Shown in pieces: positions 9,516-18,609 of a DNA stretch of 64,000 nucleotides. How positions within the stretch are numbered: the stretch's first letter is position 1; each line of letters opens with the position of its first letter. The notes under the pieces were generated by a model. It had not been told where the DNA came from. It made no database searches and worked only from the letters and a program-made list of their open reading frames with translations. The translations under genes were made by a program, and so were the position numbers. Source of the stretch: Flavimaribacter sediminis (GTDB lineage: Bacteria > Pseudomonadota > Alphaproteobacteria > Rhizobiales > Rhizobiaceae); contig NZ_JAICBX010000003.1 in NCBI RefSeq assembly GCF_019492055.1, forward strand, positions 248,001 to 312,000, read 5' to 3'.

Positions 9516-11246
9516 ATGCGTTTTAACCTTCGTTCCAAAATGATGATCTTCGCAGCGCTGATTGCCGTGCTGCCGCTGGTGGTCGCAGGCCAGTCGATCA
9601 TTCGCGTCGCCCGCGACGAATTGAAGAGCGCCGCCAACGAACAGTTGGTCAGCACCGCGCGACAGGTCACGAACGAGTTCAACGCCTTCTTCGAATATTC
9701 GCTGTTCGTGCCGCTCGATCTCATCCGAAACGCGATCGGCGGAGAAACCCTGGATTCCCGCTCCAAGATCACGCTCTTGAAACAGGGCATCGCCGATCTT
9801 CCGGACGTGGTCTCCCTGCAGGTCAACATTGAAGGCGTGCCGCGGCCGATCGTTGTCTCGCAGGAAGCCTATGTCCGCACGCTGGCGGAACACTTCGAAG
9901 ATCCCGTCAGCATTCTTCAGATCGACCCCGAAGACGCCCGGCCGGAAACGGAATCGTCGCAAAGGGCGACCAATGTCGAATTCATTGCCGAAACCGGCGA
10001 CTGGCTGGCGACGGCGAGCCTGCCCATATCGGGGGGTATCGGCGGCAGGAACGCGATCCTCTATGCGCGCATCAATCTCGAACGTCTGAAACGCTTCATC
10101 ACCAAACACCCCTTTGCGCGCACCGGCGCCATCCATGTCATCAACGGCGAAGGCGATATCGTCTATGGCACGACCGAGGGCAAGTACGAGCACGAAAGCG
10201 TGTCGGTGATGGCGCAACAGATGCTGTCTTCCCGACAGGCTGTCATCACCGTCGAACCGTTTGAGCTTGCCGACGGGTCGATTTCGCTCGGCGCGATCAC
10301 CCTTGCGAGAGCTTTGCCCTGGGCGGTCGTGGTCGAGAAATCCGAAGCCGACGCCTATGCCCCGATCAGGGACATGATTCGAAGTCTTTTGCAGTGGCTC
10401 GGCATCGGCGTCGCCGTGGCCATGCTCGGCGCCGCCTTCTTTGCGCTCAGGATTTCACGCCCGATCCTGCACATCGGCGAGGCGGCGATTGAAATCGCGA
10501 AGGGCAATCTGGACGTCAGGGTCGACAACGTTCGCTCCCGCGACGAAATCGGGGATCTGGCGAAGCGCTTCAACGAGATGATCGTGCAACTGGCCGAACG
10601 GTTCGAATTGCAGAAATTCGTGTCGCAAGGCACGATGAAGGCTATCAGCGGAAGTTCCGATCGCGAGGTCTCCCTTGGCGGCGAACGGCGCAGCGTGGCG
10701 ATCCTGTTCGCCGATATTCGCGGCTACACAGCCTTTTCCGAAACCCGCGAGCCGGAAGAAGTGGTTGAAGTGCTCAACAGCTACTTCCAGAGAATCACGG
10801 ATATCGTTGTCGCCAATCACGGCGATATCGACAAATTCGTCGGCGACGAGATCATGGCTGTGTTCGGCGGCGCCAACCAGTCGAAGCACGCCGTCGAGTG
10901 TTCGCTCGCAATCATGCAGGTCATGGAAGAAATGCGCCTCACCTCCAAGGCGGACTTGAGAATCGGTATCGGCGTCAACGTCGGCGAAGTGGTTGTCGGC
11001 GCCATGGGCAGCAACCAGCGCAAAGACTTTACGGTGCTCGGCGATCACGTCAATCTCGCCGCCCGCCTCTGCGGACAGGCCGGACCGGACGAGACCTGGA
11101 TCTCGCGCAATGTCCACGAACAGCTGCCCGCCAAATTGACCAGCCAGGCGCGCCGGATCGAACCGATCGCCGTGAAGGGAAAGAAAGACAGGATCGAGGT
11201 CTTCGTTTATGACGGCCCGGGGAAATCCGAGTCCGACGCGGCGTAG
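9516..11246 (+). CDS. membrane-bound class III adenylate/guanylate cyclase with HAMP domain
   Basis: The order is a transmembrane helix at about residues 9-29, a periplasmic sensor region of about 260 residues (probably Cache-like, not certain), a second helix near 290-312, a HAMP linker, and a C-terminal class III cyclase domain from about 390. The metal-binding Asp residues sit in FADIRGYT (near 400) and GDEIMAVFGG (near 442), and the transition-state Asn/Arg lie in DHVNLAARL (near 510). The Lys of DKFVGDE together with Thr in FTVLGD resembles class IIIb adenylate cyclases, so cAMP is the more likely product. Expected architecture is a homodimer with cytosolic catalysis and periplasmic sensing. 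It follows the PKD genes by 36 nt and may be in their transcript. The signal sensed is unknown. Confidence 0.88.
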   Translation: MRFNLRSKMMIFAALIAVLPLVVAGQSIIRVARDELKSAANEQLVSTARQVTNEFNAFFEYSLFVPLDLIRNAIGGETLDSRSKITLLKQGIADLPDVVSLQVNIEGVPRPIVVSQEAYVRTLAEHFEDPVSILQIDPEDARPETESSQRATNVEFIAETGDWLATASLPISGGIGGRNAILYARINLERLKRFITKHPFARTGAIHVINGEGDIVYGTTEGKYEHESVSVMAQQMLSSRQAVITVEPFELADGSISLGAITLARALPWAVVVEKSEADAYAPIRDMIRSLLQWLGIGVAVAMLGAAFFALRISRPILHIGEAAIEIAKGNLDVRVDNVRSRDEIGDLAKRFNEMIVQLAERFELQKFVSQGTMKAISGSSDREVSLGGERRSVAILFADIRGYTAFSETREPEEVVEVLNSYFQRITDIVVANHGDIDKFVGDEIMAVFGGANQSKHAVECSLAIMQVMEEMRLTSKADLRIGIGVNVGEVVVGAMGSNQRKDFTVLGDHVNLAARLCGQAGPDETWISRNVHEQLPAKLTSQARRIEPIAVKGKKDRIEVFVYDGPGKSESDAA

Positions 11247-11357
11247 CGCATCATGGTCAAACCATCCGCTCTGGCGGCCTTTATCCCGACGCGCCTCCCC
11301 GCCCCGATTGTCCGTTGCCTGTACGCCGGGAGAAGAGAGAGACTGGCGCATCGCGTG

Positions 11358-12281
11358 ATGGATCCGAAGGCGCAGGCTTTCGGCCGCCTTTCGAGGGCCG
11401 TCCAGAGCGATCGTCCCCCGACAATCGCCGAGATTCGCAAACAGGCGCAGAAAATCGTTGACCTGTTTGACGAGCCCGCCCCGCCGCTGCTCCGCAGGGA
11501 AGACATGGCTGTCGCCGGCGCCGAATGGCCGATACCGGCGCGGCTTTACAGCGATCGCCCGAAGGAGGCCGGCCCTTCGCCTGTTCTCGTATTCTATCAT
11601 GGTGGAGGATGGTTCCAGGGCAATTGCGATTCCCATGACGGCCTGTGCGCCAGGCTCGCCAAATGGTCCGGCTGCGTCGTCGTTTCGGTCGATTACCGGC
11701 TGGCGCCAGAGCACAAGTTTCCGGCCGGCGTGGAAGATGCGATCGCCGCCTATCGGTGGGTCCGGCATAATGCGGAAGCCCTTGGCGGCGATCCCGCCAA
11801 AGTCGGTGTCGGCGGCGACAGCGCTGGCGGCAACTTCGCCGCCGTCGTTTCCCAACAAGCGCTGGACCGGAACTTCCAGCCGCCCGAACTGCAGCTTCTC
11901 ATTTATCCGTCGCTCGATTCCAGCATGTCGACCCAATCCATGGAGGAACTGGAGCACGCCTACATCATCCCGCGCGACAGGGGCATGTGGATTGTCGATC
12001 TCTATCTCGAAAACAGAGGCGACATGCAGGATCCGCGCGCCTCGCCGGCCATACGGACGGATCTGACGGGCCTTGCGAAGGCGTGCATCGTAACGGCGGG
12101 TTTCGACCCCTTGCGCGACGAGGGCACGACCTATGCCAACAGGCTGCGGGCGGACGGGATCGATGTCCACCATCTGGTCTACGACGGACAGATACACGGC
12201 TTTGTCAGTTTCAGCCGCGCAATTCCTGGAGCAATCGATTGCCAGCGCGCCATGTCAAACTGGCTGCAAACCGCCTGGTAA
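11358..12281 (+). CDS. alpha/beta hydrolase, HSL (family IV) esterase/lipase
   Basis: The HGGGW oxyanion-hole motif, the DYRLAPEH block, the nucleophile elbow GDSAGGN, the acid in FDPLRDEG and the catalytic His in QIHGF are all present in the family order, so this should be an active cytosolic carboxylesterase. The frame is open from an ATG at 11253, only 6 nt after the cyclase stop. The 35 extra residues do not look like this family, whereas MDPKAQAF at 11358 matches the usual N-terminus (DP-x-x-xAF). Neither start has a strong ribosome-binding site, so the start is uncertain. The gene converges on the MFS gene, leaving 4 nt between them. The natural substrate cannot be read from the sequence. 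Confidence 0.85.
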   Translation: MDPKAQAFGRLSRAVQSDRPPTIAEIRKQAQKIVDLFDEPAPPLLRREDMAVAGAEWPIPARLYSDRPKEAGPSPVLVFYHGGGWFQGNCDSHDGLCARLAKWSGCVVVSVDYRLAPEHKFPAGVEDAIAAYRWVRHNAEALGGDPAKVGVGGDSAGGNFAAVVSQQALDRNFQPPELQLLIYPSLDSSMSTQSMEELEHAYIIPRDRGMWIVDLYLENRGDMQDPRASPAIRTDLTGLAKACIVTAGFDPLRDEGTTYANRLRADGIDVHHLVYDGQIHGFVSFSRAIPGAIDCQRAMSNWLQTAW

Positions 12282-12285
12282 GCGA

Positions 12286-13656
12286 TCAGGCGCCCGTCTT
12301 CCGCCTGTCGTCTTTCATGTAGAGAAACGCAAGCAGCAGGATGACGGCGGAGACGGCGGCGTTTCCCAGGAACACTACAGGAAAGCTTTTCGACATGGAA
12401 AACAGCGCGCTGCAATAGGCCACGCCGAACGTGCCGCCCAGAAGCTGCGCGCTCATGACGATTCCGCCGACCTGACCATGCTTTTCCGGAGGCGTCATCT
12501 TCATCGCCGCGCTCCTTGGCGGCGCGAATATGAAGGTCACGCCAACGCCCCAGCAAAGCATGCCGGGAACAAGCAGCAAGTAACTGTCGCGATCCATCGT
12601 CAGGCCGACCCAGACAAGCCCCGCCGTCACGGCGACCAGAGCGAACAGGATCAGCGGCCGGGCGCCGAAGCGATCGGCCAGGCGGCCCGACGGTCCCGCC
12701 AGTATCGGCACCGGGCCGACAGCGAGAAGCAGCGCCAGTCCCGCCATGAAAGGGCTCATGTGCAATTCGGTCTGGAGGAACACAGCGCCGAAGACGATCA
12801 TGGCCATCTTGCTGAACTGCGCCATGAAGATCACCAGGTTGCACAGGGCGAACCCGGAATTGGCGAATAGATCGATCTCGATCAGTGGCGCAACGCTGCG
12901 CCGCTCAACCACTATGAACGTCGCCGCCATCAGCAAACCGATCGCGAAGAACGAGAGGATCGACGGACTGAACCAGCCAAGCGACGGTGCTTCCATCAGG
13001 CCGAAGGTCAAAACGCACACGCATGTGACAAGACTGGCGAGCCCGATGACGTCAAACGGGCCTGTATTCAACCCTTTAGGCGTCTCGCGCCCGCCCGTGG
13101 CGACGATGCCGGCCACGAACACGACGACTGGAAGATTGATCCAGAAGATCCATCGCCAGGACAGAATATCGGTAAAAAATCCGCCGATGAGTGGGCCGAG
13201 CGCCAGGAACGTCGTGCCGATCGCGCCATAGATGCCGAGCGCTGTTCCTCTCTCCTCCGGTGGGAAAGGCATCGTGGCGAGCGCCATGGACAATGGGAAA
13301 ATCGCCGCGGCGCCGATGCCCTGGATGGCGCGGGCTGCGATCAGCCAGTTTCCGTTCTCTGAAAATCCGCAGGCAAGCGACGACAGGGCGAACACCGCGA
13401 GGCTCGCCAGAAACAGCCTGCGATGGCCCAGAATATCGCCGAGCTTGCCGCCGGCGGCGGCCAGCGATGCGAAGACGAGCAAATAGGCGTTGATGGCCCA
13501 GTGCGACGCGCCTTCCGACATGGCGAGATCGCGGCGTATCGTCGGCAGCGCCACCCCGACCACTGTTTCGTCGAGGAGTATGATGCCGATGACGCCTCCC
13601 ATGGCGGCGAGCATCCACCATTTCCGGCTGTCCGGTCTTTCGATTGAAGCCGCCAT
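12286..13656 (-). CDS. MFS transporter, DHA2 (14-TMS) drug exporter family
   Basis: This 456-aa protein has 14 hydrophobic segments, the number expected for DHA2 drug:proton antiporters. TM1 carries the family motif LLDETVVGVALP, the loop after TM2 has GGKLGDILGHRR, and TM5 has the antiporter signature LGPLIGG. The expected role is proton-driven export of hydrophobic or cationic toxic compounds across the inner membrane. The start ATG has GAGGAA about 10 nt upstream. It is divergent from the broken SDR gene, with an 88-nt spacer, and no regulator gene is adjacent. The substrate is not predictable. I see no missing key residue and the length is normal. Confidence 0.87.
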   Translation of the reverse strand: MAASIERPDSRKWWMLAAMGGVIGIILLDETVVGVALPTIRRDLAMSEGASHWAINAYLLVFASLAAAGGKLGDILGHRRLFLASLAVFALSSLACGFSENGNWLIAARAIQGIGAAAIFPLSMALATMPFPPEERGTALGIYGAIGTTFLALGPLIGGFFTDILSWRWIFWINLPVVVFVAGIVATGGRETPKGLNTGPFDVIGLASLVTCVCVLTFGLMEAPSLGWFSPSILSFFAIGLLMAATFIVVERRSVAPLIEIDLFANSGFALCNLVIFMAQFSKMAMIVFGAVFLQTELHMSPFMAGLALLLAVGPVPILAGPSGRLADRFGARPLILFALVAVTAGLVWVGLTMDRDSYLLLVPGMLCWGVGVTFIFAPPRSAAMKMTPPEKHGQVGGIVMSAQLLGGTFGVAYCSALFSMSKSFPVVFLGNAAVSAVILLLAFLYMKDDRRKTGA

Positions 13657-13744
13657 GTGAACTTATTTCCTCGCGTCCCGTTTTTGCACTGGCGGTCCAG
13701 TCCCTGAATCCTAACTTTGGAGGTATGAACAGGAGTTTGCAACA

Positions 13745-14443
13745 ATGACTGAAAATACAGCGCTCATTGTCGGCGTCGGCGACGGTTTGTCGGCGTCTCT
13801 GGCCCGCCTGCTGCACGCGAACGGCTATCGCCTGGCGCTGGCGGCGAGAAACAGCGACAAGTTGGCGCCGCTCGCGGCTGAAACGGAAGCTGAAACCATT
13901 TCCTGCAACGCAGCCGACGCCGACGATGTCGAGCGGCTCTTTGCCTCGATCGGCGATCGACTTGACGTTGTGGTCTACAACCCGTCCGCCCGGGTTCGGG
14001 GTCCGATCGCGGACCTCGATCCGGAAGCGGTCCGAAACGCCATCGAGGTGACGGCGTTTGGCGCCTTTCTCGTCGGTCAGGCGGCTGCGTGACGGATGCT
14101 CTCGCAGGAACCTGGGGATGGCGTGCGCGGCACGATCCTCTTTACTGGCGCTTCAGCTGGCGTGAAGGGGTTTCCCAATTCCGCTCCCTTCGCCATGGGC
14201 AAGTTTGCCCAGCGCGGCCTGGCGCAGTCCATGGCGCGTGAACTTCATCCGCAGGGCGTTCATGTGTGTTGGGTCAACATTGACGGCGCCATCCGCAATC
14301 CGGGACGGACCGAACCGACCGACAAACCGGATTCCATGCTCAGTCCGGACGCAATTGCCGACAACTATCTGGCGCTGATCCGCCAACATCGGTCGACATG
14401 GTCAAACGAGCTTGACCTGAGACCCTGGGTCGAGCGCTTTTGA
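13745..14443 (+). pseudogene. SDR-family oxidoreductase broken by an in-frame TGA
   Basis: Two halves of 115 codons each lie in the same frame, separated by one TGA at 14090-14092. The first half has the Rossmann start (IVGVGDGLSASLAR) and VVYNPSA; the second begins RML after the stop and has TILFTGASAG and FAMGKFAQRGLAQSMAREL. Joined, they make a full-length SDR of about 232 residues; the sequence around the break reads QAAA-stop-RML, where relatives would be expected to have QAAARRML, so a CGA-to-TGA change is the simplest explanation. A good AGGAG lies 9 nt before the ATG. The position of the usual catalytic Tyr is Phe (FAMGK), so even the intact protein would be atypical. It could be a true nonsense mutation, a base-call error or, less likely, readthrough. 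Confidence 0.75.
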
Positions 14444-14473
14444 ATACGTATGAGTGAAACGAGGGGCCGCAAG

Positions 14474-15214
14474 TTATTCGACATAAAGTTCACGAAGGCG
14501 GTCGATTGCCTGGTGATCGAGACCGAGAACTTTATCCGCATAGGCGTCGAATGAACCATAGGTCGCGTCAACGGAGTCAAAGGCTGCTTCGAGATAGTCC
14601 CTCTCGACCCTTTCGATGGCCAGACGCACCTCGTCGGGAAGATGGTCGAGTTTGCCGGTGCCCGTCCAGTGTTCGTTCGTCAGCATGTAATCGTGCAATA
14701 TGTCGTCCATCGGCACGCCAAGCAGACGCAGGATGATCGCTGCTCCAAAGCCAGTCCTGTCCTTTCCGGCGGTGCAGTGGAAAAGCAATGGCGTCTCGTC
14801 CGCAGTCAACAGTCCCACGAGATCGATGAATGCATTGATCCGTTTCGCGCCGAAACTGCGATAGATGTCGACCATAACGTCACGGGCCGATATCCCCTCC
14901 TGAAAACTGGTTCCGAACAAGGCCCCCATATGCGCCTTCAGCGTCGGTTCTATTGGCAGAGGATGGAAACGTCCCACAACGCCGTCCAGCTCCGAAGGAT
15001 CGAGTGCGCTTTCCTTCGTTCCCCTGAGGTCGCAGACCACCGCTATGCCCAGGTCCTTCAGCTGGTCCCGCCCGCGGTCCGTGACGGTGCTGAGCCGCGC
15101 GCTGCGATAGAGCTTGTTGCGCCGGACGCTGCCGCCATCAGTCGTGGAAAGACCACCAAGATCGCGCAGGTTCATCGCGCCGTCCACTGTGATGACGCGG
15201 GAAACGGTATTCAT
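14474..15214 (-). CDS. tyrosine phosphatase (Y_phosphatase3-like)
   Basis: The HCTAGKDRTG loop is the C-x5-R active site of protein tyrosine phosphatases, and NLRDLGG followed by LYRSARL near the N-terminus is typical of the PF13350-type family found in bacteria and fungi. The product is 246 aa. The frame extends further upstream, but the ATG at 15214 has a strong AAGGAGGAGAG about 8 nt before it, which decides the start. Substrates in this family range from phosphotyrosine to phosphoinositides; nothing here tells which. It lies 153 nt downstream of the M20 peptidase gene and could be the last gene of that transcript. Its end faces the end of the SDR pseudogene. Confidence 0.85.
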   Translation of the reverse strand: MNTVSRVITVDGAMNLRDLGGLSTTDGGSVRRNKLYRSARLSTVTDRGRDQLKDLGIAVVCDLRGTKESALDPSELDGVVGRFHPLPIEPTLKAHMGALFGTSFQEGISARDVMVDIYRSFGAKRINAFIDLVGLLTADETPLLFHCTAGKDRTGFGAAIILRLLGVPMDDILHDYMLTNEHWTGTGKLDHLPDEVRLAIERVERDYLEAAFDSVDATYGSFDAYADKVLGLDHQAIDRLRELYVE

Positions 15215-15367
15215 GCCTTCTCTCCTCCTTGTCGGACGACTTCCTCTTATAGAACGCACTGACGGGTTCGAGAACAAACGCCCTGCACTTCTGAACGACG
15301 ACCCATTGATCCCGCCAATCCCATGACAAAAGGATGACAGTATCCCCGGCGCCGTCTTCGCTTCCAG

Positions 15368-16762
15368 TCAGTCCTCCGCCAACGCCGCGAGAATGCGAAC
15401 CCAGGAGCGGATGCCCTTGTGGAAGCTGGATAGGTCGTATTTCTCGTTGGGGCTGTGGATGCGGTTGTCGAACCGCGCGAAGCCTACGAGCAGGGAGTCG
15501 CATCCCAGTCGCTTCTTGAACTCGCCTATGATCGGAATCGAGCCGCCGGTTCCGGCGAGCGCCGCCTTCCGGCCCCATTCTTCCGTCAGCGCCCCAAGCG
15601 ACTTGCGCAAAAACGGGCTGTCCAGCGCCATGACAGTCGCCGGCGCCGCGGCGATATCGGTGAATGTCACGGAGCAATCGGCCGGAATGGTGTTGCGCAC
15701 ATGCGCCTTGAAGGCGTCCCGCACCTTCTCCGGATCCTGCCCGTCGACCAGCCGGAACGAAATCTTGGCGTGCGCTTTCGCCGGAATCACCGTCTTGAAA
15801 CCGTCGCCCATGTAACCGCCCCACAGACCGTGGATTTCGCAGCTCGGCCGCGCCCAGACCTGCTCCAGAACGGGAAAATCCGTTTCCCCGGCCGGGATCG
15901 ACAGACCGACGTCGCTCAGAAAACCTTCGTCGTCGAATGGCAGGCTTTGCCATTGCGCCCTCACCGCGTCGGGAAGCGGACGGATTCCGTCGTAGAAACC
16001 ATCGATCGCTACACTGCCGTCGGCGTTCCGCAGGCTGGCGATCATGTCGCCCATGACCTGCAGGGCGTTGCGCGCCGCATTGCCGTATATGCCGGAGTGC
16101 AGGTCACGGTCGGCGCAGGTAATTTCGATCTCCTGGCTCACCAGGCCGCGCACCATGGTGATGACCGCCGGCGTGTCCCTGTCCCACATGTCCGTGTCGC
16201 AGACGAAGATCGCATCGGCCGCGAGTTCGTCTGCCGTCTTGTCCAGAAACGGCATGAGGTTCGGACTGCCGGCCTCTTCCTCGCCCTCGAAGAGTACGCT
16301 TACGCCAACCGGCAATTCTCCGGTGACAGCCTTCCAGGCCCGGCACGCCTCGACGAAGGTCATGAGCTGACCCTTGTCGTCGGACGCGCCGCGAGCGACG
16401 ATCGCCGTATCGCCGTTCGGCAACGGTTTCATCACCGGCTCGAAAGGATCGGTCTCCCACAGCCGCAGCGGGTCGACCGGCTGGACGTCGTAGTGCCCGT
16501 AGAAGAGGATATGCGGGCCGGCGTCGGCGCGGTTGTGACCGACGACCATCGGATGGCCATCCGTATCGCGAACAGACGCGTCGAAACCCAGACCGCGGAG
16601 GTCCTGCGCCAGCCATTCCGCGGCGTCGCGGCAGTCTTGCGCGTGGGCCGCCTCGGTGGACACGCTCTTGATGCGGATGAGTTCGAAGAGCCGTTCGAGA
16701 CTCAACGGCAACGCCTTGTCGACGTGATCCAGCACTGCATCGATTTTGTCGCCCATGGTCAT
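15368..16762 (-). CDS. M20-family zinc metallopeptidase (dipeptidase-like)
   Basis: This 464-aa protein has the M20 metal ligands in order: FYGHYDVQP (near residue 88), the bridging Asp in GASDDKGQ, the catalytic Glu pair in EGEEEAGS (near 157), CDTD, and the late His in NRIHSPNEKYD (near 434). A lid/dimerisation domain separates the two halves, as in carboxypeptidase G2-like enzymes and bacterial dipeptidases. The start at 16762 is fixed by a TGATG overlap with the ABC ATPase stop and by GGTGGAG just upstream. Translational coupling to the transporter suggests it hydrolyses the imported substrate, perhaps a peptide or N-acylated amino compound. That is inference from position. Confidence 0.87.
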   Translation of the reverse strand: MTMGDKIDAVLDHVDKALPLSLERLFELIRIKSVSTEAAHAQDCRDAAEWLAQDLRGLGFDASVRDTDGHPMVVGHNRADAGPHILFYGHYDVQPVDPLRLWETDPFEPVMKPLPNGDTAIVARGASDDKGQLMTFVEACRAWKAVTGELPVGVSVLFEGEEEAGSPNLMPFLDKTADELAADAIFVCDTDMWDRDTPAVITMVRGLVSQEIEITCADRDLHSGIYGNAARNALQVMGDMIASLRNADGSVAIDGFYDGIRPLPDAVRAQWQSLPFDDEGFLSDVGLSIPAGETDFPVLEQVWARPSCEIHGLWGGYMGDGFKTVIPAKAHAKISFRLVDGQDPEKVRDAFKAHVRNTIPADCSVTFTDIAAAPATVMALDSPFLRKSLGALTEEWGRKAALAGTGGSIPIIGEFKKRLGCDSLLVGFARFDNRIHSPNEKYDLSSFHKGIRSWVRILAALAED

Positions 16763-17817
16763 CACTCCACCGGAAGAATGCAACATTGCTCGAAATGCGG
16801 CGCAAGCACCGCAGCGCCGCCCTGCTCCATCGGGTCGGACAGGGGGCCGTTGGCGACCAGCTCGCCCGCGGTCGACTGGCATTGATACTGGTAAGCGCGT
16901 CCCAGATAGGTTCTCAGACCCAGCGTCACCGGTAGGCCCTCGCCCGCCCGGCGCACAGACAGGCCGTCGGCCCGCGCCGCCAGCACGAATTCATCAGGTA
17001 TCGGTCCGAGACTGTCCTGGGACAGGCTCATCGAACCGCCGCCTTCTGCTTCGGCCGTCACCCGATCTCCGTCGCGCTCGCTTACCTTCATCGGAACGAG
17101 ATTCTCGAAACCGACGAAGCGGGCGACAAAGGCGTTGGCCGGCCGCTGGTATAGCACCTCCGGATGATCGAGCTGCATGATCTTGCCGGCGTTCATGATC
17201 GCCACACGGTCGGAGATGGAAAACGCCTCTTCCTGATCGTGTGTGACATAGAGCGAGGTCGTGCCGTTGGCCCGCTGCAGCTTGCGGATTTCCACCCTCA
17301 TGTCGATGCGCAGCTTGGCGTCGAGATTGGAAAGCGGTTCGTCGAACATCAGGAGCGGCGGTTCGATCACAAGCGCGCGTGCGAGCGCGACCCGCTGCTT
17401 CTGACCGCCGGACAATGCCGCAGGAAGGCGCTCCGCATAGGGCGAAAGGCCGACGCGGTCGAGCATGTCGCCCGCCCGCTTTCTGCGCTTGTCCGATCCG
17501 ACGCCGCGCTGTTTCAGTCCGAAGGCGACATTCTCAAGCACGCTCAGATGCGGAAACAACGCGTAGTTCTGAAACACCAGGCCGATGTTGCGCGTATGGG
17601 CGGGCAGACGGGTGATGTCTTTGTCGCCCAGTTTGATGCGGCCTTTTGTCGGCGGCAAAAAGCCGGCGACCAGGCGTAGTGTCGTCGTCTTCCCGCAGCC
17701 GCTGGAGCCGAGCAGCGAAACAAGTTCCCCGGCCTTCACCGAAAGCGACAGATCTTTCAGCACTTCCGTGTGGCCGTAATGGGCGGTGATGGATTCGATA
17801 TCGAGAGAAACGGTCAT
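16762..17817 (-). CDS. ABC transporter ATP-binding protein (PotA/FbpC type)
   Basis: Walker A LLGSSGCGKTTT (near residue 37), signature LSGGQKQRVALARA, Walker B LLMFDEPLSNLD and the switch His in YVTHDQEE are intact; the C-terminal third looks like a TOBE domain as in spermidine/putrescine and ferric/thiosulfate-type importers. Length (351 aa) is normal. It is the cytosolic ATPase for the two permeases and the binding protein encoded upstream. Its ATG directly follows the permease stop (no gap), and its own stop overlaps the M20 peptidase start, so the five genes form one operon. Substrate class is uncertain: polyamine, small organic amine or opine-like compound are all possible for this family. 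Confidence 0.88.
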   Translation of the reverse strand: MTVSLDIESITAHYGHTEVLKDLSLSVKAGELVSLLGSSGCGKTTTLRLVAGFLPPTKGRIKLGDKDITRLPAHTRNIGLVFQNYALFPHLSVLENVAFGLKQRGVGSDKRRKRAGDMLDRVGLSPYAERLPAALSGGQKQRVALARALVIEPPLLMFDEPLSNLDAKLRIDMRVEIRKLQRANGTTSLYVTHDQEEAFSISDRVAIMNAGKIMQLDHPEVLYQRPANAFVARFVGFENLVPMKVSERDGDRVTAEAEGGGSMSLSQDSLGPIPDEFVLAARADGLSVRRAGEGLPVTLGLRTYLGRAYQYQCQSTAGELVANGPLSDPMEQGGAAVLAPHFEQCCILPVE

Positions 17818-18606
17818 CTACTTGGTCAGGAATGTCAGTCCGAGGGTCGCTTCGACGATCGCCATCACGGCGACCGTCACCAGCATGAGAAGCACGGAAA
17901 CGGAGGCAATGGTCGGGTCGAAGAACTGCTCCATGTGCGCGAGAATCTGGATCGGCAGGGTGGAAATGCCTGGTCCGGTCAGGAACAGGGACACCGATAC
18001 GTCGTTGAGCGAGGTAATGAAGGCGAGGATAAAGGCGGCGATCACGCCCGCGCGGATGTTCGGCAGGACGATGGTGAAGAAGGTTTTCAGCGGCGGGCTG
18101 CCAAGGCTGATCGCCGCCTCCTCGATGGAGAAGTCGAAGGAGGCGAGACTGGCGCTGACCACCCGCACCGAATAGGGCAGCACCAGCAGCGCGTGACCGA
18201 TCAGAAGCGTCAGGAAAATCGGCGTATCGAGGCCTACGGTCACCGACTTCATCAGGGAAAATCCGAAGACGATTTCCGGCACGAGGATTGGCAGAACATA
18301 GACCGTCGAAAGCCAGGACGGCAGTTCGATCCGGTAGCGGTTCAGCGCATAGGCGGCCGGAATGCCGACAAGCAGGGACAAGGCCGTGCCCGCAAAGGCG
18401 AGCTGAAAGCTGGTGATCCCCGTCCGGCGGAAGGCGCTCATCTCGAAGATGTTCTCAAACCAGTGCAGCGTGAGGCCGCGCGGCGGAAAGGTCAGATAGG
18501 TCGTGTCGCTGAGAGCCGATCCGATGATGATCACCAGCGGCGCCAGCAGGAAGAAGAAAACGATTGCAGCGAATACGATCAGGGCCGGATGAATGCGATA
18601 GGTCAT
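17818..18606 (-). CDS. ABC transporter permease (PotC type)
   Basis: A 262-aa inner-membrane protein with about six hydrophobic segments and the permease EAA-type loop (EEAAISLGSPPLKTFFTIVLP) that docks onto the ATPase. Family resemblance is to PotC-like second permeases of the polyamine/iron importer superfamily. The stop codon abuts the ATPase start and the next permease lies 3 nt upstream. It would form the heterodimeric channel with the product of 18610-19434. Nothing unusual in length or composition. Confidence 0.87.
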   Translation of the reverse strand: MTYRIHPALIVFAAIVFFFLLAPLVIIIGSALSDTTYLTFPPRGLTLHWFENIFEMSAFRRTGITSFQLAFAGTALSLLVGIPAAYALNRYRIELPSWLSTVYVLPILVPEIVFGFSLMKSVTVGLDTPIFLTLLIGHALLVLPYSVRVVSASLASFDFSIEEAAISLGSPPLKTFFTIVLPNIRAGVIAAFILAFITSLNDVSVSLFLTGPGISTLPIQILAHMEQFFDPTIASVSVLLMLVTVAVMAIVEATLGLTFLTK

Positions 18607-18609
18607 GTC

